From Watersipora subatra (lineage: Eukaryota; Bryozoa; Gymnolaemata; Cheilostomatida; Watersiporidae), in assembly GCF_963576615.1 (NCBI RefSeq), contig NC_088708.1:64458672-64522671 (forward strand): a stretch of 64,000 nt of DNA, read 5' to 3'. Of the stretch, positions 34,301 to 49,300 are shown piece after piece. Numbering within the stretch: the stretch's first letter is position 1; each line of letters opens with the position of its first letter. A program made the translations under genes and the position numbers. The notes under the pieces are model-generated. The model worked only from the letters and a program-made list of their open reading frames with translations. It was not told where the DNA came from and did no database searches.

Positions 34301-37300
34301 AGCAAAATCATTTATTTTGTCTGTAAATGCAACTTCAATTTGTACATTCTGGCAAATACGCTATATTGTCAAAATTTTTGAACCCAGTGAACCCTAGCTT
34401 GCCTAGCTTTTTCAAAGTGAAAGCTGGCTGTAAACTAGAGTGAGATTCTCTTAAGGTAGGGTCACACGAGACAAAATTCTCACGAAATTGGCGAAATTTG
34501 GACGAAACGATTCGTACGAATTGACATTTGGACGAATTTGTTCATCGTTGGTTGCGCACGATGAACGAATCTTGAATTGGACGAAACGTCAGAAATTCCT
34601 ACGAATCGTTGTTTGATTGGTCGGTTGAAAAGGTTAGTTGAATGTTGAAGGTCGTTTTCTTTGGCGCATATCCAGAAAGATTGAAACGGAATCGGCTTCA
34701 ATTTATCACCGCGTTCTGATTGGCTAGTTGAAAATTAGTTTCGTACAAATCCGTGGTGGGGAAACTCCGTGTGGCAGGTCAGAAATTTTGTACGAATGGA
34801 ATTTCCCAGATTAGTTGAAATTACACGATACGTGTGGCCCTACCTTAACTCAACTTTAACTTAGTTAATGCAGTTTCTGTTTGACAGGATGTTTCATGAT
34901 GGCTATGTTGTAGCTAGGATTAAAGTAACCACAAAACAGTTGTAAATAGCTTTTCTCCATTACTATAACTAGTAACTCAAAAATCTAGATATTATTTATA
35001 TAAAATCCAATTTACCTAGTTGGTCTTATATTTGGCTTTTGATCAAATTTTGATGTAAATAAAATCAATGTATTGTGAACTAAACTCACTTTGGTATTAG
35101 AGACGAAAGAAAATAATGACAAAGACAAGGCTACCTCATGAGTAAATATTACAAAACCGCAAATATGAATCTGTGGAGACATTTATACCATGCCATAATA
35201 CTTACAAATTAAACCAGTTGAGTCACTTCAAATGCTTACACCTTTACTCTGTGGGCATTTAGCAATTTAATATTTAACATTTCGATGCACTCCTTTTGCA
35301 ACTGACCTGGTAGAACTTCCATAGAACGGTTCTTGTCTCTATTCTCAGCCTCCGAGCCAGACAGGCTTCTCTCACCCAAATCTGTTAACCTCATATCTAT
35401 TCTCTATAAAAAGTGACTATAACTTACAATAAATAAACTGCAACAGTAAACAATAGTCAGACTAGAGAGTCATAAAAACTACAAAAAAACATATTCAAAA
35501 TGTTGCCAGTTTTGAAAGAAATTGTCTCGTCAATTGTGATATTTACGCATAATTAAAGAAATCAAAACGTTGTACCTTTTATTTTGAGTTACATCTAAAA
35601 TCAGAGACCTACATGTAATTTAATAATTTCTAAGAACAAAAACGGACAAAATCCACAAAAAAATGTTCAGTAAATAAAGGATAACCACATTGAGAGTCTA
35701 AGCAATGAACAGACAATAGGCTTTATGTGAGTCAATGTATTGGCTAGGCTACCTACAAAAAATCTTTGGACCTTATCAATTGACATCCTCTCATAAACAA
35801 AAGTAGGTATATGAAGAGTTGTAAACTTTCTTTTTTGATGAATGTGTGAGAGAGTTGTCGGTTTAGCAAGAGTTTCAGCAAACCCTAGCTGACCCGGCTT
35901 TGATTTTGGTGCCAATATTTAAAAAAACAAAAAAATTTAGTGGATGTCAAAGCCAATAGCATTTTGGGCAAAATAAAATTGATGAAAATATTGACACTAT
36001 TTTGAGCGGCTCTTGCATTATTTCAACGTTGCAATGAAAGATTATCTCTAAAATAAATGGTATGTTTGCATTGCTAGTTATTGAGAGAACCAAGTTTTAT
36101 AAGCAAACATTCAGATAACATGATTGTGACAGACCAAATATAATTTTTGCATTTCAGCCCATAAATAAGCAAAGACCATGTTTTGCACTAGTTCTAGTTT
36201 TTATATCGTAGCATGTGAGCTCATTGGTCAGTTGACACATGATCTGCATACATAGATTTTTAAACTTAACGGTGTACTAACAATTTAAAAAAAGCACATA
36301 ATACACATTCTTTTAATATGGAACTTTAATTTATGTTAGTGTGTCTTAGAAAGTATGCTCTTCGTTAATCGCTGTATCAAAATATTTTATTCAGTTATGT
36401 TGAACACTTAGCTGCATATATGAAGACATTGAAGAGATTTGGCACGTCAGATTTTTGATTAGCTTTGCTAGTTTGGGAGTATTCTAGATATACAGACATT
36501 TGATGTTCATGCAAAGCCGTATAATCAGTAGATAAACAAATTAAAGTAGTTTGCTCCTGGTTACTGGCTGATTAAATTTTAATAATTTCTAAACAAAACC
36601 AACAACAATTTTTTTGTCTTTCCCGTTTTTACATTTAGCATAATCTTACTGTCTGTAAGACACCAAAGTGTGATAAAGCCTTCTTTAAAGGATACTACCT
36701 CTTTTAGAGAACGTTAATATAAAAACTACTATATTTTTGATTACTGATTTTTCCAACTTTAATAACTTAAAAAAATGATAAACAACTTTGCTTGTTTTTT
36801 TATTTATTTTTGCATCCAACAATATTGTACTGTTTGTAACACACCACAATGTAATGGTAAAGAAACCTTCTTCAAGCAAAGCCGCTTCTTTCAAAGAGCA
36901 CGTATAAAAAACTTGGAGATTTAGCGCAGGTAGACCAGTAAAATTCAGTCAATGATGTTACTTAAAACCCAACCTCTATTCTTACAGAGTTTATCGTGTG
37001 ATTTGCTGGACATATAGTATGTCATGTAATGGCACGTTCTTATAAACTAAAACAAGCCCAAAGATTTTTGTACAAACTACCAGGATGGTCTGTAATAAAA
37101 AGAAAATTTGAACAGTTGGTTTTAAATTAGTAATTTCTGTACAAACTTTTATCATGAGTGCTTAATCGATGGAATTTAAAAAGAATTAACTAGCAAAAGA
37201 TTTGCATTAAAATCTGGTATGGGAACTTGATTTTTGTAAAAGCTAAAAAAACCTGAATATATTGAACTACCTATCCATTTGTATGCATTTAATGCACAGG

Positions 37301-40300
37301 TGTGACAACCAAAAAGATATAAAGTAGACAATTATTATCAGTTATCATAATAGGCAGTGAAAAAGTATCGCGCACCTGTTCACTTTGTCAGAATTGTTCA
37401 TGCTGAGATAGATGAATGTGAAAGTTTATACACATAAAATAACCTTAAACTCAGCAGTGATGGTGTCATTAGCCCCTCCATTCTGTTCGTAATAGAAATT
37501 GATTTTAGCCGCTGTACCCAGTGGAGCGCATGGGAACCTCTCAGTTTTAAGAATCTCATCAACCACGCAGTGAAGGAAGTAGTATTGCTCCTGTAAATAC
37601 AATTGAATAAGCGTAAATGTAAACTTGGCCAGAAAACTAGACAAAGCACCAAATACAGTATTTAAAGGTCTCTCAAAACAATTCTATTTTTAATCATCCA
37701 TGATTGTGAACAACTGAACATCTTCAGTAGAATGTTACAGCGGTGGATTAGTAGTCTGAAATGCATGACTTGTGAACAGCAAGTCGGGGTTCAATTCCTA
37801 AGAAGGTCACCAGTGATGACAATTATGGTGTACAACCTTAAGTTGCTTTATGCAACTTGGATGGCTAAAACTGTTGCAGTCCCCTTGCCACTGGGTTGAG
37901 AAGTAAGTACTGATATCGTAGGGATAATGTTTATGCAAAAAATCCTTTTAAAAATTAACAAACTCAGCTTGCAGTGAACAAAGCAAAAATAATTGATCTC
38001 TAAGAGACACACATCTCTACTCACACACTAATGAGTAAATAATGTTTGCTGCTCAAAACTGAAACTCTGAAATACTTCTACAACAATTTTAGTAAGTATA
38101 GTTATTTGAAAACATATATAAGATTCTGATCGTAAATATTGAAATAGATCTACAATGTGAATGATTAAAATTTGGTATGTAAAAAATTGCTTTTTGTATA
38201 ATTAAATTATTAGCTTGTCCTAAAAATTATTCCTCAATCCTTTAAAAGAGCATGTTTCAGGGCTTGTAAACACATAAAGAGGAAGCCTGTTTAATAGACA
38301 TGGATAAAAGCTACAGTATAGATATGCTTTCTCGCGGCCACGAATATTTACCATTTATGGACAATCAGACCAAAAACTGGCTAGCATGACAACATGGAGT
38401 AAGTTTTATCTCCATCAAACATATAACAATATTACTAACCCTCCTACAGCAAAACCTTTTTTCCAAATTGGAGAGACAATGTACAAAAAAACATAACAAA
38501 AAAGCAACCATATACATACATGTAGTAATAAATGTTGACTATGTGTTTCAATTTAGAAGGCTGTCTGAAAGCAGGACAGAGCTGGACAAAGGTAGACTAT
38601 CAAATTTTAAATTTTCATAAGAGAGCTTAAACCATAACTGTCACATACAACTTTTATTGTATTTACCAGGTAAGTCAGACACGCTGATTCTGATTATTTA
38701 CTAAAAATAAAGATTGGTCTATTAACTTTCAGAGTAAAGAAGGCTTTTTTACAGCGTTTTAATATTGGTCTCTAAAACAACACGATCGGCACAACAAGCT
38801 CCGCCCATAAATACGGCACGTAACCTAGTTTTTTATGAACGGAAGTTAGTGATGTTTAGTCCAATTTAAAATGATAGATATGGGTGTCTTCAAACCCATT
38901 ATAATCTAAATTCAGCCTTCAAAATAATCTCAGTATTTTCTAAAAAGTAGATAAGCTATTTAACATTGCATATTTGAAAATAAGCTCAAAAAAGCGTGAT
39001 AACAACGCTAACTTGTGATAAAATCGCACTTTTCTAGCTCATTAATTTTGGCATTCAGCCTATTAAACATCATGTAACAAGCTACAAGCGATTGTAAACA
39101 GTTTATCTACCTTCCACAAAATACTGAGTATATTTTAAAGGCCGAGTTTAGATAATGATGGGATTTAAGACACCCATCTCTATTGTTCTAAATTGAGCTA
39201 AACATCCTGAACTTCCGTTCCTAAAAAGCTAGGCTATGTCACATATTTATGGGCGGAGCTTGTTATGCCGATTGTGTTGTTTTCGAGATAAATATTGAAA
39301 CACTTTAAAAAGCTTTCATGACTTTGAAGGTTAGTGGACCAGTCTTTATTTTGAGTACCAAATCGGAATCAGCCAGTCTAATTTACCTAGAATATATGAT
39401 AAAAGTTGTATGTGACAGTTATGGTTTAGGTTACCTCTAAGAGTTATTAAATGTAACCAGAAGCATTAAACGCTGAGGCATTCAGTGTAAGGCTTTTAGC
39501 TCTATCAATTAGGCTCAAAGGTTTGCTGATGCTATAGCTTTGCTATATCTGATAGCAATTGCAGAGTGTTTGCCCTATCCTTTGGGTTAGCCATGTAGTT
39601 ATACTGACTCAATACAAGTAACCAAAATAAGTCATGTCTAATTGAGGACTGAATTTCCAAATATTTTCTTTACCAAATTTTGTTGCTTAAGCCATCAGTT
39701 TTAACAAAAAAAAAAATTAAAGATAGTAAAATATTCTGCAATTGGTAGTTACCACAACTTAAACAAGGTCTGCTGTAAAAGAAAAACCGATTTCATAAGC
39801 GGAGCACCAGAGTATCAAATTTTTAATAATGTTTGACTTTGACGCAGCTATGTTAAAACTAAAATTTTCAAGCATTCCTAATTGACATAATCATAGAATA
39901 CAACCAACATACATCCACATCCATAATTAAAAAGCTATTCAATACTCAAAGAGCTAGCGTCTTGCCAAATGAACAGTAATTGTGAACAGCGCACTAACAA
40001 ATTCTACAGAAATATATCTACTACAATCTGCAAAAGATCATTAAAATAATGATGAAGTGCACTCAACTATTGAGTTGAAGTTCTTTTTACTGACCTTGAC
40101 CTGCACCATGCATGGTCGCCTCAGTCTCATAGCTGCCACACATCCTAGTACATTAACTTCTTGTGTCTTCTTTGCCTCCTTCAGTAAATTCCAGCAGGAT
40201 ATAAAAGTACCTGTTCGTCCAACTCCAGCGCTAAAACAAAAATTACATGTTAGGTTTCTCTCACTGAAAAACTGTTGAGAACATTGCATGTCTACATAAA

Positions 40301-43300
40301 GCTTCCGCATGGTCAGCCATGAACAATTAAATTGAGTCATTTGAAATTTGACGGTCCAAAATAGACAGAAAATGGCCAAAAACAAAATATTGCTTAACAA
40401 GTTTAGTCAAATTGCATACATCTTTTGATATTCGAAAGGAAAAAAGTTGAAGCAAATGATTACAAATTTTTAAAGTGCTGCTCTAAAAAAACATGCTCAA
40501 GCAATACAGAACTATCCACGATTTAAAATTTTTTAATTGCACTAAATAATTTTACGATCAAGTTAAATGTATTTAAAACTAGATAATCTGACGTTACAAT
40601 TCGAAGAATTCTTTTAAAATTTTTGTTGTCAAAGCGTACTAAAATAATTGTGTGCTTGAGAGCATTATCAGCACAAGTTTGTAGCACAACAGACAATGGC
40701 AGTCTCACAAAACAGTTAACTGGTGGTTGACAAACCCTTAAAAGCAATATTACCTGCAGTGAACAAGCATGGGTCCTGTGAGATGCTGAGTACCTTCTTT
40801 GACCTTCTTGTAGAAAGCCACATATGGACTCATCTCTGCTGGCACACCATGATCTGGCCAGGAAGTGAAATGAAACTGTTTGGTTTTAAACGTTTCACCT
40901 CCCTATAAAAAATAAAAAATTGTTCAAAACCCCGATCAGTTGCACTGAAGCTCGGAACTCTATTGATATATAAGGTCACTCATTGATAATTAGGTTATAA
41001 ATTTTTTAGTCTATAGGAACTATACAACATTTCATTAAAATATTGACAGTATCATATGTTTAAGTCTGGACAGCTAGTTTTTATGTTGCAATAATTCTAG
41101 CTAAATATTGGTATGTCACAATTACTGTGGTAACAGATTTATGCTGCAATAATTTTAACTATACAATGTTTATTAGTATCTCACAATTACCTTTGTAACA
41201 GAGAGAGACCTGACAACAAAATCAGCCCAAATATCACGGGTAGTGAGTGTCACCTTGATGTTTCTAAACTTCATCACTCCACCTATATCATCTGGCCAGT
41301 ACTGTTCACATTTGTGCTGAAAACAGTAGCGAGACACAAGAATATACTCTATGTTTCTTAGCTTTTTGCAACCAAATGCAGAAATGGTAGCTAGTCACTC
41401 TGGCACACAATACTAAATGTAGCCTAATAGCATATTACTTTGGAAGTATTACGTATGTGTGACAGAAGAGTAATATGATTTTGCTCAAAACAGTTTAAAG
41501 GAGTTATCCCCCTGATTCAAGTTGACCATAGTTTAGAAAACACAACTAGAAGCAGGAAGTCTATGTTTTTTTGACATGACAGCAAACATAAATGTAAAAT
41601 TCTTGCAACGTGGAATATGAAACAGTTTCTCAAGCTATTAACAATAAATTTAAATAAATGGTAAAATCGTCTGAGCCAAACACTTACTGCTTGAACAATG
41701 TTAAAAGGTGATGTGTGTCGAAATGCAACCAATTAGTCCAGCTACCAACTTTATAAGCTGCACACATCTGATATACGTGTATTTTCTACAAGTTAACAGT
41801 TTTAGCCATGAAACTAAAAATTATGCTGCTACAAGTTATCACTTGAGTGAGAGGGTGCTATACCCTACTTACCCTGCCCATCTCAATAATGTTTGTAACC
41901 ATCACTATAGCCTTTGGTCTTTGCTGGAAGATCATCAACCAGAAGTCATTGATTGTAGTTTTCAGAGGCCCTGAAAAAGGAAAGGTAAATGTTTTTAGCC
42001 AATTTTATAGCATTGTGTGTGCAAATTAATAAATCAGTTTTACACCTGATGTATCTAATGTGTTGCTCATATGTTAAACTACTTCAAACACTGGTATACA
42101 AGCAATCTTCTGTTAGGTCATTTATAAAGTATTCACTGTAAGGCATTAACTTATGATTTCTAGTATTTGTTTTACTGCATGTAGTTTCTTTAAAATTATG
42201 TCATGTAGTTGAGTAAAGAAGAATAAAAATTGCTTTATTGATACCATGTTTATGTACTATTAAAAGTGTATTTTGTAGTAACTTGCACGGTTTTGTAAAC
42301 CTTCGAAAAATAGTTGTCGTACCGCCAAGACAATGTGGGACACTGTACTTAAACACAAAACCTTAACATGTGCTTCAGATAACAACGGGTGCAGCTGCAT
42401 CCTACTTCTAAATAACACAGTTTATAATAATTTGCATAGCTACCAACCTTGTGCAGCAATGAACAACTCCCCCTCATCGTAACCCTACAAGGGAAAATGT
42501 TTATTTTAGCAATAGACTACTCCACAACATGGACTGGTCAGTTAGGCATCCATTGTCTCTTGTTTAGCAGTGGCAAGGGTCAAGCTGCATGTTTCTAAAT
42601 AATATAGAGCTGAATTGTTATGGGCATGTGAAAGGGCTAGGCACTGTAATGAAACCCTATCTACAACCAGTGTCAGAGACACTAAAAAACGAATGACTTA
42701 CTTCAAGGAAGGAAGCATTGATAAAGTCTGTTCCATTACTTTCTGGCTTATCTAAGATTACCCTGTGTCCATCTTCTAAAATTGATAAAAGATTACATAA
42801 ATTAAACATTTTAACTTACAAGCGCAACAACAAAGAAATGTGGACAAAATATCTGCTATGCGTTGAATGAGTAGGCCTACCGGAAAGGAAACTAACACAG
42901 ATTATCACAAGCTTATTAAAAAGAATATTCATTGGAATTATTTTTCAGATTTCTATCACAGAGTTAGTGAAAGAAACTTTCAGTAATGTAACATTAGTTA
43001 TTAGTGATCTCGCAATTCTTTTAAATAAATTCAATAAATCAGTTCTAACTTTATAAGTTAGTCTTAAAACAAATAAATACAGTCAAATTTTGGAACATAA
43101 AATAAAATTTGTTTCGGTGCTGGTATAGCATACATTGACCAGTTCTGTTGAATTACAAACCGTCAAAAGAATGCATTGCACTTTATGTAATTTGTTCCAC
43201 AGTTTAAATAACCTAATAAAAATATTTCATGCAATCGTATATAGCATTCAATTGCATGCATCTTGTGTAAATACTCTATGTTAAATACTACATGTAAATG

Positions 43301-46300
43301 GGAAAAAATAAATATATACTAGAGCAAATCAAACTAGCGATTATAAAGAACAGGCGTTTTTGTTGTCATACAAATATTACATCAAAGAGAAATGAACGCT
43401 GTATAATCGGTGGTAGTGACAGATCTATGAAACTACTCTAATTTGAATTACATAAATTGCATAAGAAACTATTTATATGTAAGTTTGATTCTTACATTTC
43501 ATATGAATTTAAAGTTATATATACATGTAATTGCCACTATCAGCTAGTCCATTTTTACATCAAATTTACTGTCTGCTGGTGATAACTATCAATAAGCTTT
43601 AGTGAAATTTTATATAATTAACAAAAGTATTTTTTTCATGGTTTATGGTGCTGGTGGTTCAAAGTATAAGAAGTGCATAACATTTTCTACCATTACTGTC
43701 ACTCAAAATTGTGCTTAGAAATTTTGAACTTGGAGTTAAAATTTAAAGCTATGAACTACTGGCTAGTTGAATATTTATTTACTATCTACTATCTAACAGA
43801 GCTGTTATTAATTTAAAAATTTAATATTTTGTGTGTTAAACTTACTTCACCTGTGGTAACAAATATCTGGATACATTTGGGTCTGCTTTAAAAAAAGCTT
43901 GAAATAGTTGAGAACTGGTATGAAAACAGGCGAGTCATTTTTGGCTACAAAATTATTTTGTGTATATTGATACATGAAAATCCAAAACGAAGCGCAACAA
44001 AACAAAATGCACTAACCTGGATAGAGATTTATATATTTACACTTTCCCCGGTTTTCTGGCAGCTGTGCTACATCCATTGTTGGTTTAGGCATCTTTTGGA
44101 GAACGTCCTAAATTTAATAAAATAAAACTCAAGCATGTTGTTGTTAATTGTTGTTCTTAGTTAGTACTTAACAAGAGTTCGGTTTATTAACATTGCCACT
44201 ATTCACACATGTCACACTGCTCAAGTGCTTTGATGTTGCTAATATTTACATCTAGGCTAGTGAGTGAGCTTAAAAATATCATTTCATTTAATCGCCCCAA
44301 TAAAAAATACTCAACCATATCAATCTTACATTGTATTCAGAGAAAATAGCTTCCTTATCTGAGATGTATTCCGTGAGGTGAGACAGCGGTATTGCTTGTT
44401 TTGTAGGATGAAGAGTAGGGTTTGCTGGAACTGGTCTAGGATTTGACTTCAAGTTTGCAGGTTTCTCTAAAATAAATACAGACCAATAGTGAGAGAATAC
44501 AGTTAAACAGAATTATAAATAGTTATTCATAAGATGCAAATGCTTAAAATTTCAGTTAAGTTTTTTAAGGCAATGCCAACTATTTAGAATATTTATTTGT
44601 GGTGTATGCTAATTACAAATTATATAAATAATAGTTTTATATCCAACACTTTGTGACTACTCCAAATAGTGATGGGCAAACAATAAATTCTTATTCAGGC
44701 ATGTAATGTCAGAAGAAACTTTTAGACTCCAACTAAATATTAATAATAAAACTAATAATAAACTATAATATCGAAAGCAAAAGAAAGTGAGAACAATGAG
44801 CAAAAGCATCATTTATATTAAATAATATAAAAACATTTGATCAAAAACCTGTTAACATGAACATTGGGTTATATAAACCTTGTGTTTATAGAAAAATTAT
44901 TGCTAGCTGTTTTTGCACAGCTATAAATACAACTAGCGTATAATGTTGGATACTAACTAGTATAAGTGGTAAATAAATTGAAAATAACTGGGACCTACTA
45001 TGAGTCTAAACATCAGCTTGGTAATTAGTTTAATCTCTCCAATAAACCGTACATGTATTCAAATATAGTATATAATAATGTTTCGCGCTATCACAGGCTA
45101 TTGCGAAGCAAACTATTGTTATTAAAAGCACTAAATAGTTTGCAAATTTGCTGGAAATCTGAATGTTTGCATTGAGTAGTAGCTGGATATAAAATAAACA
45201 ATGCAAAAAATAATTTAAAGAAAAGGTCAAAACGCCAAATAAAAACAATTACTCACCTCTTCACACTCAAATATGCTGCAAATTAGCCAACTTTGTTCAG
45301 GTCACTTTTTCAATAAAAATAATTGTCTTGCATGAATAATATTTGATGATATCAAAACCAATTGTTAATAGCAAGATTATACATAATTTTAGAAAAATAT
45401 AACTAACTAGAAATTCCACTGTCATACAGCCCACGACCAAAGTGATATTGGAAAAAATAAAGGGTACTGATGGTGGAGAAATGCAATATTAGCAGTCAAA
45501 TAGGATAACTGCAATGGTAGCTGTAATGTACTGGGTGTGAGTGTTATTATATAGACCAAATAGCAATAATGAAAGGAAAAGATTTTATGTTTATATCTCT
45601 CCTCCTGCAAAAAGAAAAATGCAATATTGGCCAATATTAGAAGTAAAATGCACTGATATTATTAGAATAACCAATATTATTAATATAGTAATAATATAAA
45701 ACCAATGCAAAATTTTGTTTACATTTCAAAACGTCATAGCTAACAATATCACAAAGTTGTGATAGTTATATAGATTTTTAGAAAATCTGTACTACGTAGT
45801 CATTGTTCTGTAATCATTCAAACTTATAATTAATTATTGTAATAACCTCATAAGAACCGTTAAAAGTATCATTGTCATTTCATTTACTTATACTGCGTTG
45901 GACATCAGTTGGAATACAAAAGTACTCAAATGTGTCGGCAAATGAAATTGAAAATGAAAAAATTGTAATCGGCAAGAATGAAACGATTTCTGTACTCCTA
46001 TGTTAATTGCCGAAACCTTCGGCAGTTTGACAATGCTATAGACTGGTGAGAAGTGCACGCTTTTTTTTCGTGAAATGCGCAAGACTTTATCGTTCTATTC
46101 TCTGTCACTCGGCGTTTCAATTTCCGGTCTTAAATTTTATTAAACCAAGCTTTTCAAGCGTTTTGTGGCAATTTTTGTCCAAATTAATTTGTCTATTTGT
46201 GCATCATCCAATCAGATGGGTTAGTTTTAGGAATTTTCGGTAACCTTTCAAAGGCTTGGTAACATATTTAAATAGGTTTATATGCGTTTTGTATCATTAT

Positions 46301-49300
46301 TATACTTAAACGACTTTACTGAAAAATAGTTGAATTTGTTGATTTGATTTCGTTGCAAGGGTTTGGTGACGGCCGTTAACAAATAACTTTTCGGTAGTTG
46401 TGTGCACATGTGCATTTATCATAAATCCCCAATCAATCGTTTCACTCTTGTTTAGTCGTGGCAAAATATTGTTGTTGTTTGAATATTAAAAGTGTTATAG
46501 TTATATTAAGCACCAGCAAGTCAATGAGGTAACAAATAGGCATCTAAATAACGTATGAGAAATTGGTGGTTTACCTGTTGGTTCTTAGTGTTTCTGTGAA
46601 TATGAATCGAATCAATCCAAATGAATCTATTTGCAAAGAAAGTTCAATGTTGGTATTCACCATTACAAAAAATTTGGTAAGTAATGTGATTTCTAATTAT
46701 TAGGAATAAGGCTTCTGTCACCACTATATTGGAAGAATAAGAAATGCAGTTGATGAATCAGGAAATTCCGTGTTTGTTGCCACTGAGTCGCATTCAATGA
46801 CAAAGAAAAGCAATGAACTGTGGTATTATACACACCCAATTTCTGTCATTTAAAATTGACGTGGCACAGTCATGTTGTCAGCTATGGCTAAAGACTAATT
46901 TACTTGCATGAAAAAATGTTATCAATAAAAAAATCTTTTAACAAAGCAGCAAAGCACCTTTACATGTACCACTATTATCCTTGAATTTTCCTGTTCCACA
47001 AATGAATAATGGATAAACACTTTACCATGAGCAAGCTCATAAAGAAACAGTCTGGTAGAATCCTCACCATCACTCTCTATTTTGAACATATACATAAGGA
47101 ACTACATGTACTATTGATCTATTATGATTAAAGATTATAGCACTCCAGCCATAATAACGTTACTAGGATAAATGAAGTTTCCTGTCGGTACAAGTAATTA
47201 AACAAAATGTAATTAATTTACTTCTTGGTTTAGATGTACACAGTACAGTGCATTATGCGGAATAACAATATGAAGCAGTTATCAATGGTGTTGTGGTATT
47301 TTAATTTTTGTTTGAGAGACATCCAAACAAAAGAATTGACCAAATAAAATACAGTGAAATAGAGAATGGCTAGTCTATTTTCTATGTTACAGTGACATCC
47401 AAATTTGCTATTAACCAATAGTTTAGTAACATAAGCAAACAATGAGCAGCTAGTAAATAACTCTTACCTGGCACAGGAGGCCCCACACTTGGAGTGAGGG
47501 AATCCATTCTCTCTAAGGGTAAATCACCCGTTTCGGAATTCTCCTTTAAAAGTGACCTAATCAAGCAAATACAAGCAAAGTAGCAAACTATATGAAGTTT
47601 TACTTTCCAGTCGCTGTGAAATCAATACCTCTGTTACACTAATTGTCATGAAAAGCTCATCAAAACACTTTATCAACATTTCCCACAAAATTGTCTCAGA
47701 TAGTGAAATGTCTATAAGCTAATGTATGTGGTTCTGGGAGAGTTATTGAGTTTGAGAGTACATACAATTATTTTTGTGTAGAACTGAACATAACTTGAAC
47801 TCAAGCTGCATTGAAAGGTATACATTTTTTGCATTCTATATGTAATCATAAGTAGAGTTTATCATAAAATAATAGGTGAAAGCAATGTGTATAAAATCGT
47901 TATAATTTCTAATCACGAGAAGTTACAGTAAAAAATAGTAAATCAGCTTGCTGCCTACACGCATGTACATGCATGATGCAGATACAGAGGCATATACACT
48001 ACTTCCAATTTGTTAGTTTTGGCTGGGAGAAATCAGCTCAAAAGCAATATGAAGATTTTAAGTAGAGAGTTATTAAACTTCATATTAAAACCAAAATGCT
48101 ATGTTACAACAATTATTAAAAAAATTTCTTGAAACAAAAAGTATTAATCTAACTTCTAGGGTATTTTGTTGTTTTAACAATTTTCAGCTATGTTATAGAA
48201 CAGCTGAATAAAATAAATATTTAAAAAAATCTCAGTCTAAAATGGAAAAATTGAATTTGTTGGCAACAGAAAATTTAAGATTTGTTTCTTGGAAATTACG
48301 TGTAATTTTGTCTAACAAGCAAGGCTATATTAAACTACAAAAGAGCCTAGCTGTAATATGTTAAACAAACATTTCACCTTCTTTTATATAGAAAGATTAA
48401 AACGGCTCCAGTGATGATGATCACCCCAACAGATAGTCCAACACCAATACCAATGTTACGCGTAGAAGGAGATAGATCTTTCTCGGTAACCTCAATATTA
48501 GGATAGCCTACAAAACCAACATTAAATAAATAGAGATACTTGATAAATAAACTGATATAGGTTGCACTCCGACTAAACTATCCAACAACAATTCTGACAA
48601 TTTTTAGCGAAACAGAGCAAGTAGTGCTAATGAATTAGCCAATTTTTGGAACCCCTAGTGCAGTCTACCTATTCGAATTGTAAAACGTTTCTCTATGTAA
48701 ATGATCATTTTCAAATTGCCTTATGAGAGTAAAATAGTAATGACGAGAACAGATGATTTATTTAAGGAAAACATAACGGCTCATTTTAATTACACTGAGT
48801 ACTGATCTGGGATGTAAGCTTCACGGAGGAGTGCATGCTAAAAGAGCAAGCAGTTTTTCTACCATATTTTCATGAGTGACAGTGTTTCATCTTCCATGTG
48901 CAGGTACATACATCATTATAACAATACTGCAAAATTTTTTGGTTCTGAAAACCGCTTGTTTGCAAATTGAATAATTTTGCACCATGCCATGAGCTCACTG
49001 CCCAAAAGTAAAACTTTTCTCTTTTTATAGTTTATGCAGTTGCTTATAACTGTTTATACCACATCAAACAAATTACTATATGTGACCCCGGCCGTCAGAA
49101 TGTACAATCGTGCGGTAATTGGATTGTTCACAATAGCACGATAAGCGTGCTTTACCTATTGTATGATTCACCGTCACTATTTCAGTAAACAGTGGTTTAT
49201 AGTGCATTAAACCCTGCTCTTTCTATCTATCTATCTATCTCGATAAAATATCTCTTGTGGCCCGATAAGCCTTTAGAGATAAGATGCGACTATAACGATA

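Noticed and set aside
37398-37652. 84- and 72-codon minus-strand open frames as stand-alone genes
   Set aside because: The coding part is RPTP exon 19 (37444-37590) in one frame; the rest is intron read-through.
47230-47442. Minus-strand 70-codon hydrophobic frame as an extra RPTP exon
   Set aside because: Exons 10 and 11 already join in phase (G/AG AAA), and this frame has no suitable acceptor and donor.
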